From assembly GCA_964411885.1 (NCBI GenBank), contig CAYPMK010000004.1, positions 1 through 58,854 of the forward strand: a stretch of DNA of 58,854 bases, written 5' to 3'. The translations under genes and the position numbers were made by a program. The DNA comes from JAKLHL01 sp964411885. Lineage in GTDB: Bacteria > Bdellovibrionota > JAFGOL01. Below are positions 16,509-26,245 of this stretch, in pieces (the first letter of the stretch is position 1; each line of letters begins with the position of its first letter). Under the pieces are notes generated by a model. It did no database searches and was not told the DNA's origin. It saw only the letters and a list, made by a program, of their open reading frames with translations.

Positions 16509-17351
16509 ATGATAGCAATTCTCATCATGGGTATGAGCTTTAACAAAGCAATTATTTTTACAAAAAAGGCAGATAGTAAAGCTAAATCTGTTGCTAACGA
16601 GGTTCAAGACTTTTTACAAAAAAGGTCAATAGAAGTCCTCTTTGAACCACAAAAAGCAGACCTTGCTGTTGTTATCGGCGGTGATGGGTCTTTTTTGGGA
16701 GCTGTAAGAGAACTTAATAATGCTATAAAGAAAGATGAAGAACTGCCTCTATTACTTGGAATCCATACCGGGTCTTTAGGTTTCTTGACAGAGTGTACTC
16801 TGGATGGATGGAAAGCTTCATTAGAGAAAGGATTACAGAATGGGTTCAATATTGAAACAAGATCTATGCTTGATGTTCGTGTAGAAGGGAACGAGGCCAT
16901 ATACACGGTGCTTAATGATCTGGTAATAAACAGGAACGATGTAGCAAGGATGATAGAGTTTGACATATATTGTAACGACGAGTTTGTAAGTAGCACAAAA
17001 GCAGATGGTGTTGTAGTAAGTACTCCTACTGGTTCTACTGCATATTCTTTGGCCGCTGGTGGACCAATAATGCATCCTTCTATACCGGCCTTTGTTATAA
17101 CACCGATATGTCCACATACACTTACAAATAGACCAATAGTGGTTTCTGATAGTGCCCAAGTGCAAATAAAAGTAAAAACAGATACAGACGATATTCTTAT
17201 TACACTTGATGGCCAAAAAGCAATTTGTTGTGGCAAGGGAAGGCTTATTACAGCATCTAAAAGTACTAGATATTTAAAGTTAGCAAGACCTAACGATACT
17301 ACATATTTCAACATACTTAGGAATAAACTTTCTTTTGGTAGAAGAGGTTAA
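16509..17351 (+). CDS. nadK: NAD kinase
   Basis: ATP-NAD kinase making NADP. Visible: VVIGGDGSFLGA (GGDG ATP/NAD motif), GIHTGSLGFLTE, NDLVINR and the conserved STPTGSTAYSLAAGGP followed by PICPHTL. Three in-frame ATGs (16509, 16527, 16533) are possible; none has a Shine-Dalgarno sequence, and the third gives the most family-like N-terminus (MSFNKAIIF). recN follows after 3 bases, a widespread nadK-recN pairing. Confidence 0.93.
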   Translation: MIAILIMGMSFNKAIIFTKKADSKAKSVANEVQDFLQKRSIEVLFEPQKADLAVVIGGDGSFLGAVRELNNAIKKDEELPLLLGIHTGSLGFLTECTLDGWKASLEKGLQNGFNIETRSMLDVRVEGNEAIYTVLNDLVINRNDVARMIEFDIYCNDEFVSSTKADGVVVSTPTGSTAYSLAAGGPIMHPSIPAFVITPICPHTLTNRPIVVSDSAQVQIKVKTDTDDILITLDGQKAICCGKGRLITASKSTRYLKLARPNDTTYFNILRNKLSFGRRG

Positions 17352-17354
17352 TTA

Positions 17355-19037
17355 ATGCTTACAAAGATAATAATAAGGAACATGGCCGTAATAAAAGAGC
17401 TAGAAATAGATCTCGGTAATGGCCTTAATGTTATTACTGGTGTTACCGGTGCAGGTAAATCCATGATAATAGATGCTCTTACCCTGTTGTGTGGTGGACG
17501 CGCTTCTAGCGACGTAGTTAGGACAGGAGAAGAATGGTGTGAAGTGCAGGGTGTTTTTAATTTTAAAGAAATGCCTGAGAGTTTAAAAAGATCTTTTATT
17601 GAGCACGACATACCAGTTGAAGATGAAATGATCATAAGAAGACTAGTGCAAAAAGAGGGTAGATCAAGAGCTTATGTAAACGGTGTGATAGTTAATCTTA
17701 CATATCTCCAAGAACAACTTGGCGGGATCGTTTCTATACTTAGTCAACATGAACAACAAAAACTTTTTGATCCTGCTTTCCAGCTTGAACTATTGGATCG
17801 CTTTCTTGAGAATACTGAAAAGGTAGAGGATCTAGAGAATACATATAAGGAATTAAGAATATTAAGATCAAGACTTGATGAAATGAAAAAGATGCAGGCT
17901 GATGCAGCTAAAAGAGCGGATTATCTTAGGTATCAGATCAGCGATATAAAAGAACATGGTTTTAAGAGTGGCGAAGAAGATGAATTAAATAATAGGGTGT
18001 GTAGGGCAGATCATTCTGTGATGGTGCTTAGGGCCCTTAACTCCATTGTCGACGCAACAACAGACGGTGATGCTTCAGCATCTGAAAGGTTAACGAGATT
18101 AGTTCCAGAGCTTTCAAAATGCGCTACTGTAGAACCAGATGTAGAAAAGCTACTTAATATACTTAACGATGCTGTAATAAAGATAGAAGAACTTTCTAAA
18201 GAGGCAAGTCATATCTCTAAGAGGTATGATCTTGATCCTGCTCAAATAGAAGAAGACAAAGAAAGGTTTTCGGAATTAAAGAGGCTGAAGAAAAAGTTTG
18301 CCAGTGATTCTCTTGACGGCATCCTTAAGGTTCTTGAGGACATGGAAAAAGAACTTAATAGCCTTGAGAACGTTGATTCACAACTTTCAGATCTAGAGGC
18401 AGAGATATCTAGGGTTAATTCTGAATATATGAGCAAGGCTAAGATAATATCTGAGCTAAGGAAGAAAGGTAGTTCAAAATTGTCGTCGATGATAGAATCA
18501 ATACTTGATAGTCTTGGTATATTCAAGGGTGGTTTTAAGGTTCATTTCAAAGAGGTTGAGGCAAGTTCAAGAGGAATGGATAGAGTTGATTATCTGATAA
18601 CAACTAACAAGGGTGAAGAGGCAAAGCCTATATCAAAAATAGCTTCTGGCGGAGAATTATCTAGGCTGATGCTTGCAGTACAATCTGCAACTAACGAAGT
18701 ATATGGTTATGGGATACAGGTTTTTGATGAAGTGGATGCTGGTATTGGAGGGGATGTGGGTTTTAAGGTTGGTGGACTTTTAAAAGGCATATCATCCAAC
18801 CATCAGATAATAGTTATTACTCACTTGCCACAGATAGCTGTGTTTGGAACGAGACACCTAAGTGTTTGGAAAGAAGAACATAATTCAAGGACCGAGGTTA
18901 GAATAGAGACTCTTGATAAAGAGGGTCGTTTTAACGAAATAACCCGTATGCTTGGTATGGAAAACCACAAGGTCGCAGTTAGTAACGCTAAAGAGATGCT
19001 TGCAAAGGCCCAAGGAATAAGGCCAGACGTGGTTTAA
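17355..19037 (+). CDS. recN: DNA repair ATPase RecN
   Basis: 560-aa SMC-like protein for double-strand break repair. The N-terminal Walker A reads GVTGAGKS, long coiled-coil arms occupy roughly residues 155-410, and the C-terminus has the ABC signature SGGELSRLMLA and Walker B VFDEVDAGIGG followed by THLPQIA. Length is normal. Co-transcribed with nadK. Confidence 0.95.
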   Translation: MLTKIIIRNMAVIKELEIDLGNGLNVITGVTGAGKSMIIDALTLLCGGRASSDVVRTGEEWCEVQGVFNFKEMPESLKRSFIEHDIPVEDEMIIRRLVQKEGRSRAYVNGVIVNLTYLQEQLGGIVSILSQHEQQKLFDPAFQLELLDRFLENTEKVEDLENTYKELRILRSRLDEMKKMQADAAKRADYLRYQISDIKEHGFKSGEEDELNNRVCRADHSVMVLRALNSIVDATTDGDASASERLTRLVPELSKCATVEPDVEKLLNILNDAVIKIEELSKEASHISKRYDLDPAQIEEDKERFSELKRLKKKFASDSLDGILKVLEDMEKELNSLENVDSQLSDLEAEISRVNSEYMSKAKIISELRKKGSSKLSSMIESILDSLGIFKGGFKVHFKEVEASSRGMDRVDYLITTNKGEEAKPISKIASGGELSRLMLAVQSATNEVYGYGIQVFDEVDAGIGGDVGFKVGGLLKGISSNHQIIVITHLPQIAVFGTRHLSVWKEEHNSRTEVRIETLDKEGRFNEITRMLGMENHKVAVSNAKEMLAKAQGIRPDVV

Positions 19038-19065
19038 CACAAGTTTTTAATGTATTAAAAAAGTC

Positions 19066-19092
19066 TTGCAATTACAGTGGTGATAGTATAAA
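19066..19092 (+). promoter_or_regulatory. Candidate rplS promoter
   Basis: TTGCAA (19066-19071), 15 bases, TATAAA (19087-19092). Spacing is short but both boxes are good. The leader then holds a small hairpin TGCAA-8-TTGCA (19103-19120) touching the AAGGAG ribosome site. Confidence 0.5.
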
Positions 19093-19134
19093 TCTCTGTG
19101 CCTGCAAGCTAGATATTGCAAGGAGTTTTGTATT

Positions 19135-19548
19135 ATGGACAGAGCAAGAAAGATAACAGAACAGTTCAAAAAACAGGACCTGCCAGAGTTTTCTGCAGGG
19201 GATACGCTAAAAGTTCATTCTATAATCAAGGAAGTGGATGCAAAAGGCGTTGAAAAGCAAAGGATACAGGCCTTTCAGGGTGTTTGTATAAAAAAGAGGA
19301 ATGCAGGACTTGCTTCTACCTTTACCGTGAGAAAGATATCTGACGGTGTTGGCGTAGAAAGAATATATCCTGTACATAGCCCGATGATATCTAAGATAGA
19401 AGTGGTTAATAAGGGTGCAGTTAGAAGAGCTAATATCTCTTATTTCAAAAAACTTACAGGTAAGGCGGCAAGAATAAAAAGAGAAGAGACTTCTAGAGAA
19501 ATTACAGCTGGCGACGCTAGCAATGGTTCTAACAACGCTGCTGAGTAA
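19135..19548 (+). CDS. rplS: 50S ribosomal protein L19
   Basis: 137 aa. QFKKQDLPEFSAGDTLKVH, AFQGVCIKKRNAG, FTVRKISDGVGVERIYP and a basic C-terminal part with RRANISYF are typical. A Ser/Asn/Ala-rich tail of about 20 residues extends past the usual end. The gene stands alone between recN and secA instead of in the common rpsP-rimM-trmD-rplS operon. AAGGAG lies 9 bases before ATG. Confidence 0.96.
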   Translation: MDRARKITEQFKKQDLPEFSAGDTLKVHSIIKEVDAKGVEKQRIQAFQGVCIKKRNAGLASTFTVRKISDGVGVERIYPVHSPMISKIEVVNKGAVRRANISYFKKLTGKAARIKREETSREITAGDASNGSNNAAE

Positions 19549-19568
19549 TAAATAAATTGTAATACGAT

Positions 19569-19603
19569 AAAAAGCTCCTTCCTTTACGGTGGGAGCTTTT
19601 TTT
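19569..19603 (+). terminator. Rho-independent terminator after rplS
   Basis: AAAAAGCTCC, 13-base loop region, GGAGCTTTTT followed by TT: a 10-bp stem with a run of seven T. Classic intrinsic terminator. Confidence 0.85.
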
Positions 19604-19668
19604 ATGGTTTGACATGCTGTACAGATAACATATTATCCCTTTTAGTAGTCAACAACGGAGTGAATATA

Positions 19669-22248
19669 ATGTTAAATTTTGTTCTTAAGAAATTAATAGG
19701 AACCAAGAATGACAGGGTTGTTAAAGAACTTTGGGGTTTTGTTCATAGGGTCAACGAGCTAGAAGTTACAGTTAAAGACCTTAGTGATGAACAGCTTCAG
19801 GCAAAAACACCAGAACTTAAACAAAGAGTAGCTAATGGTGAGAGTGTAGATATTGTAGCTCCAGAAGCTTTTGCTGTGGTAAGAGAAGCCGCAAAAAGAG
19901 TGCTGGGAGAAAGACACTTTGATGTTCAGATCATGGGTGGCCATGTTCTTCATCAAGGCAAGATTGCAGAAATGAAAACTGGAGAAGGTAAAACACTTAC
20001 CTCTACTTTACCAGTATATCTTAATGCTCTTACAGGTAAAGGTGCACACGTAGTTACGGTTAACGATTATCTTGCAAAAAGAGACAGCGAGTGGATGGGA
20101 CAAATATACAGGTTCCTTGGCATGAGCGTTGGTTGTATACATCATGGCATAACAGAGACGACAAGAAGACAGGCATACCTTTCTGATATAACTTATGGTA
20201 CCAACAATGAGTTCGGTTTTGATTATCTAAGGGACAACATGAAATATGATATAAATGACCTAGTACAACGTCATTTACATTATGCTATCGTAGACGAAGT
20301 AGACTCTATCTTGATAGACGAAGCAAGAACTCCTTTGATAATATCTGGACCAACAGAAGATGATGTAAGCAAATACTATCATGTCGATACATTTATCCCA
20401 GCCTTGATCAAGGATAGGGATTATACGATAGATGAAAAGTCAAAATCAGCGGCGTTAACAGAAGAAGGCGTTCATAGATTGGAAAAGGTGCTTAAAGTAG
20501 GTAACCTTTATGATCCACATAACATTGAGTGGTTGCATTATGTAACACAAGCATTAAGGGCGCATGCATTGTTCAAGAGGGATGTTGACTATGTTGTACA
20601 GGACAACAAGGTCGTTATAGTTGATGAATTTACAGGAAGATTACTTCCCGGAAGAAGATTTTCTGACGGACTACATCAAGCTTTAGAAGCAAAAGAAAAA
20701 GTAAGGGTTGAGAGTGAAAACCAAACTCTTGCAACTATAACTTTCCAGAATTATTTTAGGATGTATGACAAGCTAGCTGGTATGACTGGTACTGCAGAAA
20801 CAGAGGCAGGAGAATTTGCCAAGATATATAAATTAGAAGTAGTAGTTATGCCTACTAATATGCCAATGGTAAGAAAAGACCTTGCGGATCAGGTCTATAA
20901 GAATGAAAAAGCAAAATTCAAGGCTGTTGTTAAGGATATCGTAGAAAAACATCAAAAGGGTCAGCCAGTATTAGTTGGTACGATATCAATAGATAAGTCA
21001 GAAAAACTTTCAAAGATGTTAAAGATGCAGGGTGTAAAGCACAATGTCCTTAACGCTAAATATCATGAGAAAGAAGCAGAGATAATATCTTTAGCAGGAC
21101 AACCCGGCGCTGTAACAATATCAACCAACATGGCGGGTAGAGGAACAGACATTAAGTTGGGAGAAGGAGTTCCCGGTTTTGGCGGGCTTCATGTAATAGG
21201 TACAGAAAGACACGAATCACGTCGTATAGACAACCAGTTACGAGGACGTTCTGGAAGACAAGGAGATCCCGGATCTACGAGGTTCTATTTATCTCTTGAA
21301 GATGATTTAATGAGGATCTTTGGCGGGGACAGGATATTAAGGCTTATGGAAACGCTTAAGATGGACGAGAATGAGCCAATAGAACATCGCTGGGTAACAC
21401 ATGCAATAGAGAATGCACAAAAAAGAGTTGAAGGACATAACTTTGATATAAGAAAACACTTGCTTGAATACGACGATGTAATGAACCAGCAAAGGGATGT
21501 TATCTACTCTATGAGAAAAAGTATGCTTTCTGGTGAGAGCCTTAAGGAATTTTTTACAGACCTCATAAAAGAGGAATGTCAGGCTATACAAGATTCATTA
21601 GCTCCACAAAAAGATGTTACAGCGTGGGATTTTGAAGAACTTAACAAACAACTAATGGAAGAATTTAATCTTGCTATTAAAAAACAGGATTTTATATCTT
21701 CTGGAAAAGAAATATCAGATTATGTGTTCAATATAGCAATCCAAAATTTTGATACAAAAATCACAGAACTTCCAGAGGGTGTGTTTCTTGATGTTTGTAG
21801 AACTATCTTTTTACAGTCACTGGACGTACTCTGGAAAGAACATCTTAAGAATCTAGACTATTTAAAAGAAGGTATAGGATTAAGAGGTTATGCTCAGGTA
21901 AATCCTTTGATAGCGTACAAAAAAGAAGCCTTTAATATGTTCGTAGAGCTTGATTACAACATAAAAATGAGTACGCTTGGCAAAATGTTTAAGGTACGAG
22001 TAGCACCTCAAACAAAGACCAGCGAAGAATTATCTGCAGAAGCAGAAAGAAAGAGACAGGCAGAAATGGACATGATGTCTGCCTTAGAGAAATATAAAAA
22101 ACAACAAGAGGCACTACAAAAAAGCATTGTAATGAACCACGGAGAAGGCGGCTCTGAGCCTGTAAAAAGGGCTGCAGACAAGATAGGCAGAAATGATGCT
22201 TGCCCTTGTGGTAGCGGAAAGAAATACAAAAAATGTTGCGGTAGATAA
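19669..22248 (+). CDS. secA: Preprotein translocase ATPase SecA
   Basis: 859-aa motor of the Sec pathway. MKTGEGKT (Walker A), VDEVDSILIDEARTPL (DEAD-like Walker B), TNMAGRGTDIKLGEGV and RGRSGRQGDPG (helicase motifs) and the C-terminal zinc/SecB-binding tail CPCGSGKKYKKCC are all present. ATG 19669 gives MLNFVLKKLIG, with GGAG 8 bases upstream; an in-frame TTG at 19609 sits in the terminator tail. The rsmD ATG shares one base with its stop codon. Confidence 0.97.
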   Translation: MLNFVLKKLIGTKNDRVVKELWGFVHRVNELEVTVKDLSDEQLQAKTPELKQRVANGESVDIVAPEAFAVVREAAKRVLGERHFDVQIMGGHVLHQGKIAEMKTGEGKTLTSTLPVYLNALTGKGAHVVTVNDYLAKRDSEWMGQIYRFLGMSVGCIHHGITETTRRQAYLSDITYGTNNEFGFDYLRDNMKYDINDLVQRHLHYAIVDEVDSILIDEARTPLIISGPTEDDVSKYYHVDTFIPALIKDRDYTIDEKSKSAALTEEGVHRLEKVLKVGNLYDPHNIEWLHYVTQALRAHALFKRDVDYVVQDNKVVIVDEFTGRLLPGRRFSDGLHQALEAKEKVRVESENQTLATITFQNYFRMYDKLAGMTGTAETEAGEFAKIYKLEVVVMPTNMPMVRKDLADQVYKNEKAKFKAVVKDIVEKHQKGQPVLVGTISIDKSEKLSKMLKMQGVKHNVLNAKYHEKEAEIISLAGQPGAVTISTNMAGRGTDIKLGEGVPGFGGLHVIGTERHESRRIDNQLRGRSGRQGDPGSTRFYLSLEDDLMRIFGGDRILRLMETLKMDENEPIEHRWVTHAIENAQKRVEGHNFDIRKHLLEYDDVMNQQRDVIYSMRKSMLSGESLKEFFTDLIKEECQAIQDSLAPQKDVTAWDFEELNKQLMEEFNLAIKKQDFISSGKEISDYVFNIAIQNFDTKITELPEGVFLDVCRTIFLQSLDVLWKEHLKNLDYLKEGIGLRGYAQVNPLIAYKKEAFNMFVELDYNIKMSTLGKMFKVRVAPQTKTSEELSAEAERKRQAEMDMMSALEKYKKQQEALQKSIVMNHGEGGSEPVKRAADKIGRNDACPCGSGKKYKKCCGR

Positions 22249-22805
22249 TGCTTAGACTTACTTGTGGTTCCTTAAAAGGAAAAACAATAGAGTGCCCTCC
22301 CGGTAAAGATATAAGACCAACCTCATCAAAAACAAGACAAGGTATATTCAATGTCCTTTTTTCTATGGGTTTTAATATAGAAGGGGCCAAAGTCCTTGAA
22401 CTGTTCGCTGGCACTGGATTAATAAGTTTTGAATCAATAAGCAGGGGTGCAGTTTTCTCTGTTATGGTCGATAAGTCCAGCTCGTCCTTGGATGTGATAA
22501 AAAGGAACGTTCAAAAACTTAATCTTGTTGGAAAGATAAAACTTATTAAGAATGATGCAGAGGATTTTTTAAACACAGAGGATATAGAGGCTTTTGATCT
22601 TATATACCTTGATCCCCCATATAATTATGATGGTTATGTTAGAATAATATCGATAATGGCGTCTAAAATGAGCAAAGATACTATTTTGATAGCAGAAAGC
22701 GATAATGAATTCCTTAAAGAGAACATAGAAGGCCTTGAACTGATCAAGATCAAAAAATGGGGTAAAAGTTTTGCTCACTTTATGAGAAGGATTAATGCAG
22801 GATAG
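22248..22805 (+). CDS. rsmD: 16S rRNA (guanine-N2) methyltransferase RsmD
   Basis: 185-aa SAM-dependent enzyme methylating G966 (E. coli numbering). RPTSSKTRQGIFNVL, the SAM-binding VLELFAGTGLISFE and the catalytic YLDPPYNYDG are clear. TAATG overlap with secA implies coupling; its last 11 bases overlap the M16 peptidase start. Confidence 0.93.
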   Translation: MLRLTCGSLKGKTIECPPGKDIRPTSSKTRQGIFNVLFSMGFNIEGAKVLELFAGTGLISFESISRGAVFSVMVDKSSSSLDVIKRNVQKLNLVGKIKLIKNDAEDFLNTEDIEAFDLIYLDPPYNYDGYVRIISIMASKMSKDTILIAESDNEFLKENIEGLELIKIKKWGKSFAHFMRRINAG

Positions 22806-25506
22806 AAAATTTCTTGAACTATCAAATGGCATAAAAGTGCTATTGATAAGCGATACAAGAGCTAACAAAGCTTCTTGTGCAATTGATATAATGTGTGGTT
22901 CTATGAGGGACCCCATACAGCTTCAGGGTCTTTCTCACCTGTTAGAACATATGCTGTTTAAAGGTAGTGCTAAGTATTCAGATGGAAATTCGTTTTCTTC
23001 TATACTTTATGCTAATCAGGGGATTTACAATATTAGTACAGGTGCAGAACATAGTTCATTCTGTTTTGAAGTATCTAGTTCTGTCCTTAAAGAAGCTTTA
23101 TTTATACTAGCTGATAGCTTGAGCGATCCTTTATTAGAACAAAAAGATATAGAGCCAGAGATACGGTTAATAGATCAAGAGTTCTCTATAAATAAAAAAG
23201 ATCCAGATCATTTTTGTAGATATCTTTTTAATAAAATAGGTATTGTAAAAGATCACCCAGTATCTAAGTTCTTTCATGGGAATAAGAAGACGCTTTTAGA
23301 AGTGAAAACAGAGGATCTTCGTAGGTTATTAGAGCTATATCATTCAAGTCCAATTAACATAGTTTGCGTAAGCAAACAGCCTATAAAAGAGATGGAAGAT
23401 CTTATTGAGGGTGTTTTTTGTGCATACAATGTGGGGACAAAAGAACGCTTTCAGTATGAAACACCAATATTCAAAAAAGATGAACTACCGAACATGCTTT
23501 TAATCGAGTACTTTGGTGGGAAACCTTTCCTTAGATTATCATTTGAAACAAAAGGTATATATTCATGTTTTAAGACCAAACCGAACTGGATCATTACATC
23601 CATTATTAATTCTGAGCGTAATGGTTCCTTAATGTCATTATTAAAGAATAAAAACCTTGCAGAGAACTTGTGGTCTAGCTTTGATAATATGTCTTTAGCG
23701 TCTTTTTTGAACATAGATGTTTTTCTTAGTCCTAAAGGTGTTTTACATGTTTATGATGTAATTAAATATGTACATTCATATTTAGAGTTTGTAACAAACA
23801 AAGGCTATCCTGAATATATTTTTAATGAACAACGACTAACAGCAGAAGCTGGTTTTAGGTTCAAAGAACATAAAGAAGGTTCTTTGTATGTTAAAGGTCT
23901 TGCAAGGAATATGCACTACTATGACCCCTTGTTCTGCGAAGAACAGAGTGAACTTATTTATGAGTATGGTATCAAAGACCTTAATGAAGTTCTCTCCGCT
24001 CTTAAGCCAGAGCTAAGCAGGTCTATTTTTTATGGGTCTACAGATAGATTAAAACAACAGGATGAATATTATGGAGCGTCTTATGGGTATGAAACCAAGA
24101 CGGCTATTCCTTGTTTCAGTAAAAGGTACAGCTACTTTAGATACCCAGAACCAAATATTTTTATCAGTACAGATTTTTCCCACGTAGTAGATGATGGAAT
24201 TCATTATCCGAGGAAGATAATGGATAATGATAAAGGCGTTATTTGGTTCATGCAGGACTGGGCCATGGAGTTACCATACCTTTATGTTAATCTGCTTTTA
24301 TTGAGCGATCTTGTTAATAAAGATCCAAAGAGTAAGTTGATGTCTATAATATTCTCTAAACTCTTTAACGAGAGCCTTAGGGATATAGCTGATATGGCAG
24401 GAGAAGCTGGATTGTCTTTTGATGTAGATAGAACAGACAGAGGCTTTTCTTTTTATTTTGCTGGTTATTCAGACAAGTTATTTACATTGATAGAGGCTGT
24501 AACAAATGCTTTTTCAAATAACTTTGGTAGTCAACTAGAGTTTAACAAGATAAAAAGATCTCTTGCGTTAGATTATAAAGAACTTTCTTTGGCAGAACCA
24601 TATCCTTTGGTTCAGTATCATAAATACGATCTTATGCATAAAAACAACATTCATTACACTGAGTATGTAGGCCTTTTGAAGAAGCTTGAACTTAAAGACA
24701 TAGAACTTTTTCATAAAAAGACCTTGGAACATGTTTCAGTGGAATCCTTTGTTTACGGTAACTCAAGTGTTAAAGAAGTAATATCTATTGTCGAAAAACT
24801 TTATTTAATACTGGGTTCAAACACTATGGATGTATCAAAAAGACCGAAGGATCTTATTATAAAGATGCCTAGAGGTAATTCTTTTTATCACTACATAAAG
24901 ACCAAGGAACAAGATGCTGCGTGGACCTCATATTTTGATTTTGGTGCTAGAAACATACGCTTAAGTGCTATTATTCAGTTGGGCTTTGGGTTCTTAAAAG
25001 GGTTTTTCTTTGATCAAATGAGGAATAATAGAGGTCTTGGATATATAGTCGAATCAAGGCTTGATTTTTTTGAACATGTTCTTGGTATTTCTTTTACTGT
25101 TGTTTCCAACAAGGTTCATGCTTCAAAGATATCTAAAGAAGCAGGAGTCGTTTTTAATGATTTTATAGACTACATGTTACTACTTAATGATGAAGATCTT
25201 GAGCGTTCAAGAGCTTCATTGATAGCGAGTGTTTCAAAACAGAACAGAACCATAGAAGAATGGATGACAGACGTGGTCCTTACCTCTGTCGTTAGTGGTG
25301 ACCCTGATTATGCTACTAAACTTTGTGAACATATAAGTAAGATCACCAAAGAAGAACTTTGTGATGTTTTCAGTCAGAATCTTTGTGGAGAGAATAGGAC
25401 TTCGATAAATGTTTATGCAGACACTGAGTTTGATGAAAAAGAGGTAAGTGGAATCGCTATAGTAGATCCTAAATCTTATAAGAATAGTTCAAATGTATAT
25501 CAATAG
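22795..25506 (+). CDS. M16-family zinc metallopeptidase (insulysin/pitrilysin-like)
   Basis: 903-aa inverzincin. The zinc site HLLEH covers residues 48-52 and a third ligand Glu129 lies in LIDQEF at the expected ~77-residue spacing; a second, inactive M16-like half follows (around residues 450-880, with RNNRGLGYIVESRLDF, the usual RxxxxLxYxV-type substrate motif). No signal peptide, so it is probably cytosolic, unlike periplasmic pitrilysin. It overlaps rsmD by 11 bases and ends 7 bases inside the convergent downstream gene. Confidence 0.88.
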   Translation: MQDRKFLELSNGIKVLLISDTRANKASCAIDIMCGSMRDPIQLQGLSHLLEHMLFKGSAKYSDGNSFSSILYANQGIYNISTGAEHSSFCFEVSSSVLKEALFILADSLSDPLLEQKDIEPEIRLIDQEFSINKKDPDHFCRYLFNKIGIVKDHPVSKFFHGNKKTLLEVKTEDLRRLLELYHSSPINIVCVSKQPIKEMEDLIEGVFCAYNVGTKERFQYETPIFKKDELPNMLLIEYFGGKPFLRLSFETKGIYSCFKTKPNWIITSIINSERNGSLMSLLKNKNLAENLWSSFDNMSLASFLNIDVFLSPKGVLHVYDVIKYVHSYLEFVTNKGYPEYIFNEQRLTAEAGFRFKEHKEGSLYVKGLARNMHYYDPLFCEEQSELIYEYGIKDLNEVLSALKPELSRSIFYGSTDRLKQQDEYYGASYGYETKTAIPCFSKRYSYFRYPEPNIFISTDFSHVVDDGIHYPRKIMDNDKGVIWFMQDWAMELPYLYVNLLLLSDLVNKDPKSKLMSIIFSKLFNESLRDIADMAGEAGLSFDVDRTDRGFSFYFAGYSDKLFTLIEAVTNAFSNNFGSQLEFNKIKRSLALDYKELSLAEPYPLVQYHKYDLMHKNNIHYTEYVGLLKKLELKDIELFHKKTLEHVSVESFVYGNSSVKEVISIVEKLYLILGSNTMDVSKRPKDLIIKMPRGNSFYHYIKTKEQDAAWTSYFDFGARNIRLSAIIQLGFGFLKGFFFDQMRNNRGLGYIVESRLDFFEHVLGISFTVVSNKVHASKISKEAGVVFNDFIDYMLLLNDEDLERSRASLIASVSKQNRTIEEWMTDVVLTSVVSGDPDYATKLCEHISKITKEELCDVFSQNLCGENRTSINVYADTEFDEKEVSGIAIVDPKSYKNSSNVYQ

Positions 25507-26210
25507 GTTTGGATGTTGTTTTGGTTAGCTAGCTCTTTTGCTTTTTCGACATCTATACTTTTATATGAATTCAGGAGCGATATTTGAACATCCTTTGGTG
25601 CTGTTTTTATCTGGCTGTTGATGAGATCAAAGCACAGTTCTTTATCATTAGCTGTTCTACAGTAAGTATCAAATACTATAATGGGTGTTTTTCTTGTTTG
25701 GTAATTAACAGAGTTGCTAGCTTTATACATTGTATCTTTGAATGCTTTATCCAAGAAACTAAGTTTTTCTGTTCTATCAACATTTAGCATAGAAGAGAAT
25801 TGGAGCAGAAACTGTTTTTGTAATTCCATCTCGTGAGGAAGAGAAAGACACCCTTTTTTTATCTCTTCAAAAGATTGATTTGGAGTTTCATACAATTTTT
25901 TTATCTCAAGGTGTGCTTCTTTTCCTCTATCAGAATCAGGGTTGTCTAGTTCTGTATAGAGTTCTAATATTTTTTTTATACTCTTCCCAGCACTTGAGTC
26001 AGAGAATAGTTCTTCTGGCTGTGCTTTTTCAGTATTTTGTTCTTCCTTATTTTGTGTTTGAACATCTTTTATACTTTCATCTAATTCTTCGGTCGATTCA
26101 TTACTTTTATTTTCTGCTATTGTTGTTTCTTGAGTGTTTGGACTTTTGTATATTAAGTATATAGAGAATAATATAGCCAGACCTATTATTATATAGGAAT
26201 AACGTTTCAT
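25500..26210 (-). CDS. Membrane-anchored protein of unknown function
   Basis: 236 aa with one N-terminal membrane segment (residues about 5-21), a Glu/Asn/Gln-rich, probably disordered linker (~25-70) and a helical C-terminal domain with three cysteines. The linker and topology suggest a periplasmic domain tethered to the inner membrane. GGAGG lies 7 bases before ATG. It follows the C39-like lipoprotein gene by 35 bases on the same strand, so the two are probably co-transcribed. I do not recognise the family. Confidence 0.65.
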   Translation of the reverse strand: MKRYSYIIIGLAILFSIYLIYKSPNTQETTIAENKSNESTEELDESIKDVQTQNKEEQNTEKAQPEELFSDSSAGKSIKKILELYTELDNPDSDRGKEAHLEIKKLYETPNQSFEEIKKGCLSLPHEMELQKQFLLQFSSMLNVDRTEKLSFLDKAFKDTMYKASNSVNYQTRKTPIIVFDTYCRTANDKELCFDLINSQIKTAPKDVQISLLNSYKSIDVEKAKELANQNNIQTY

Positions 26211-26245
26211 CGTGTTTCCTCCTGATGATGCTATTTTACGATAAA

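Noticed and set aside
16604..17314. 236-aa antisense ORF opposite nadK
   Set aside because: It has no recognisable motif, and nadK on the + strand is unambiguous.
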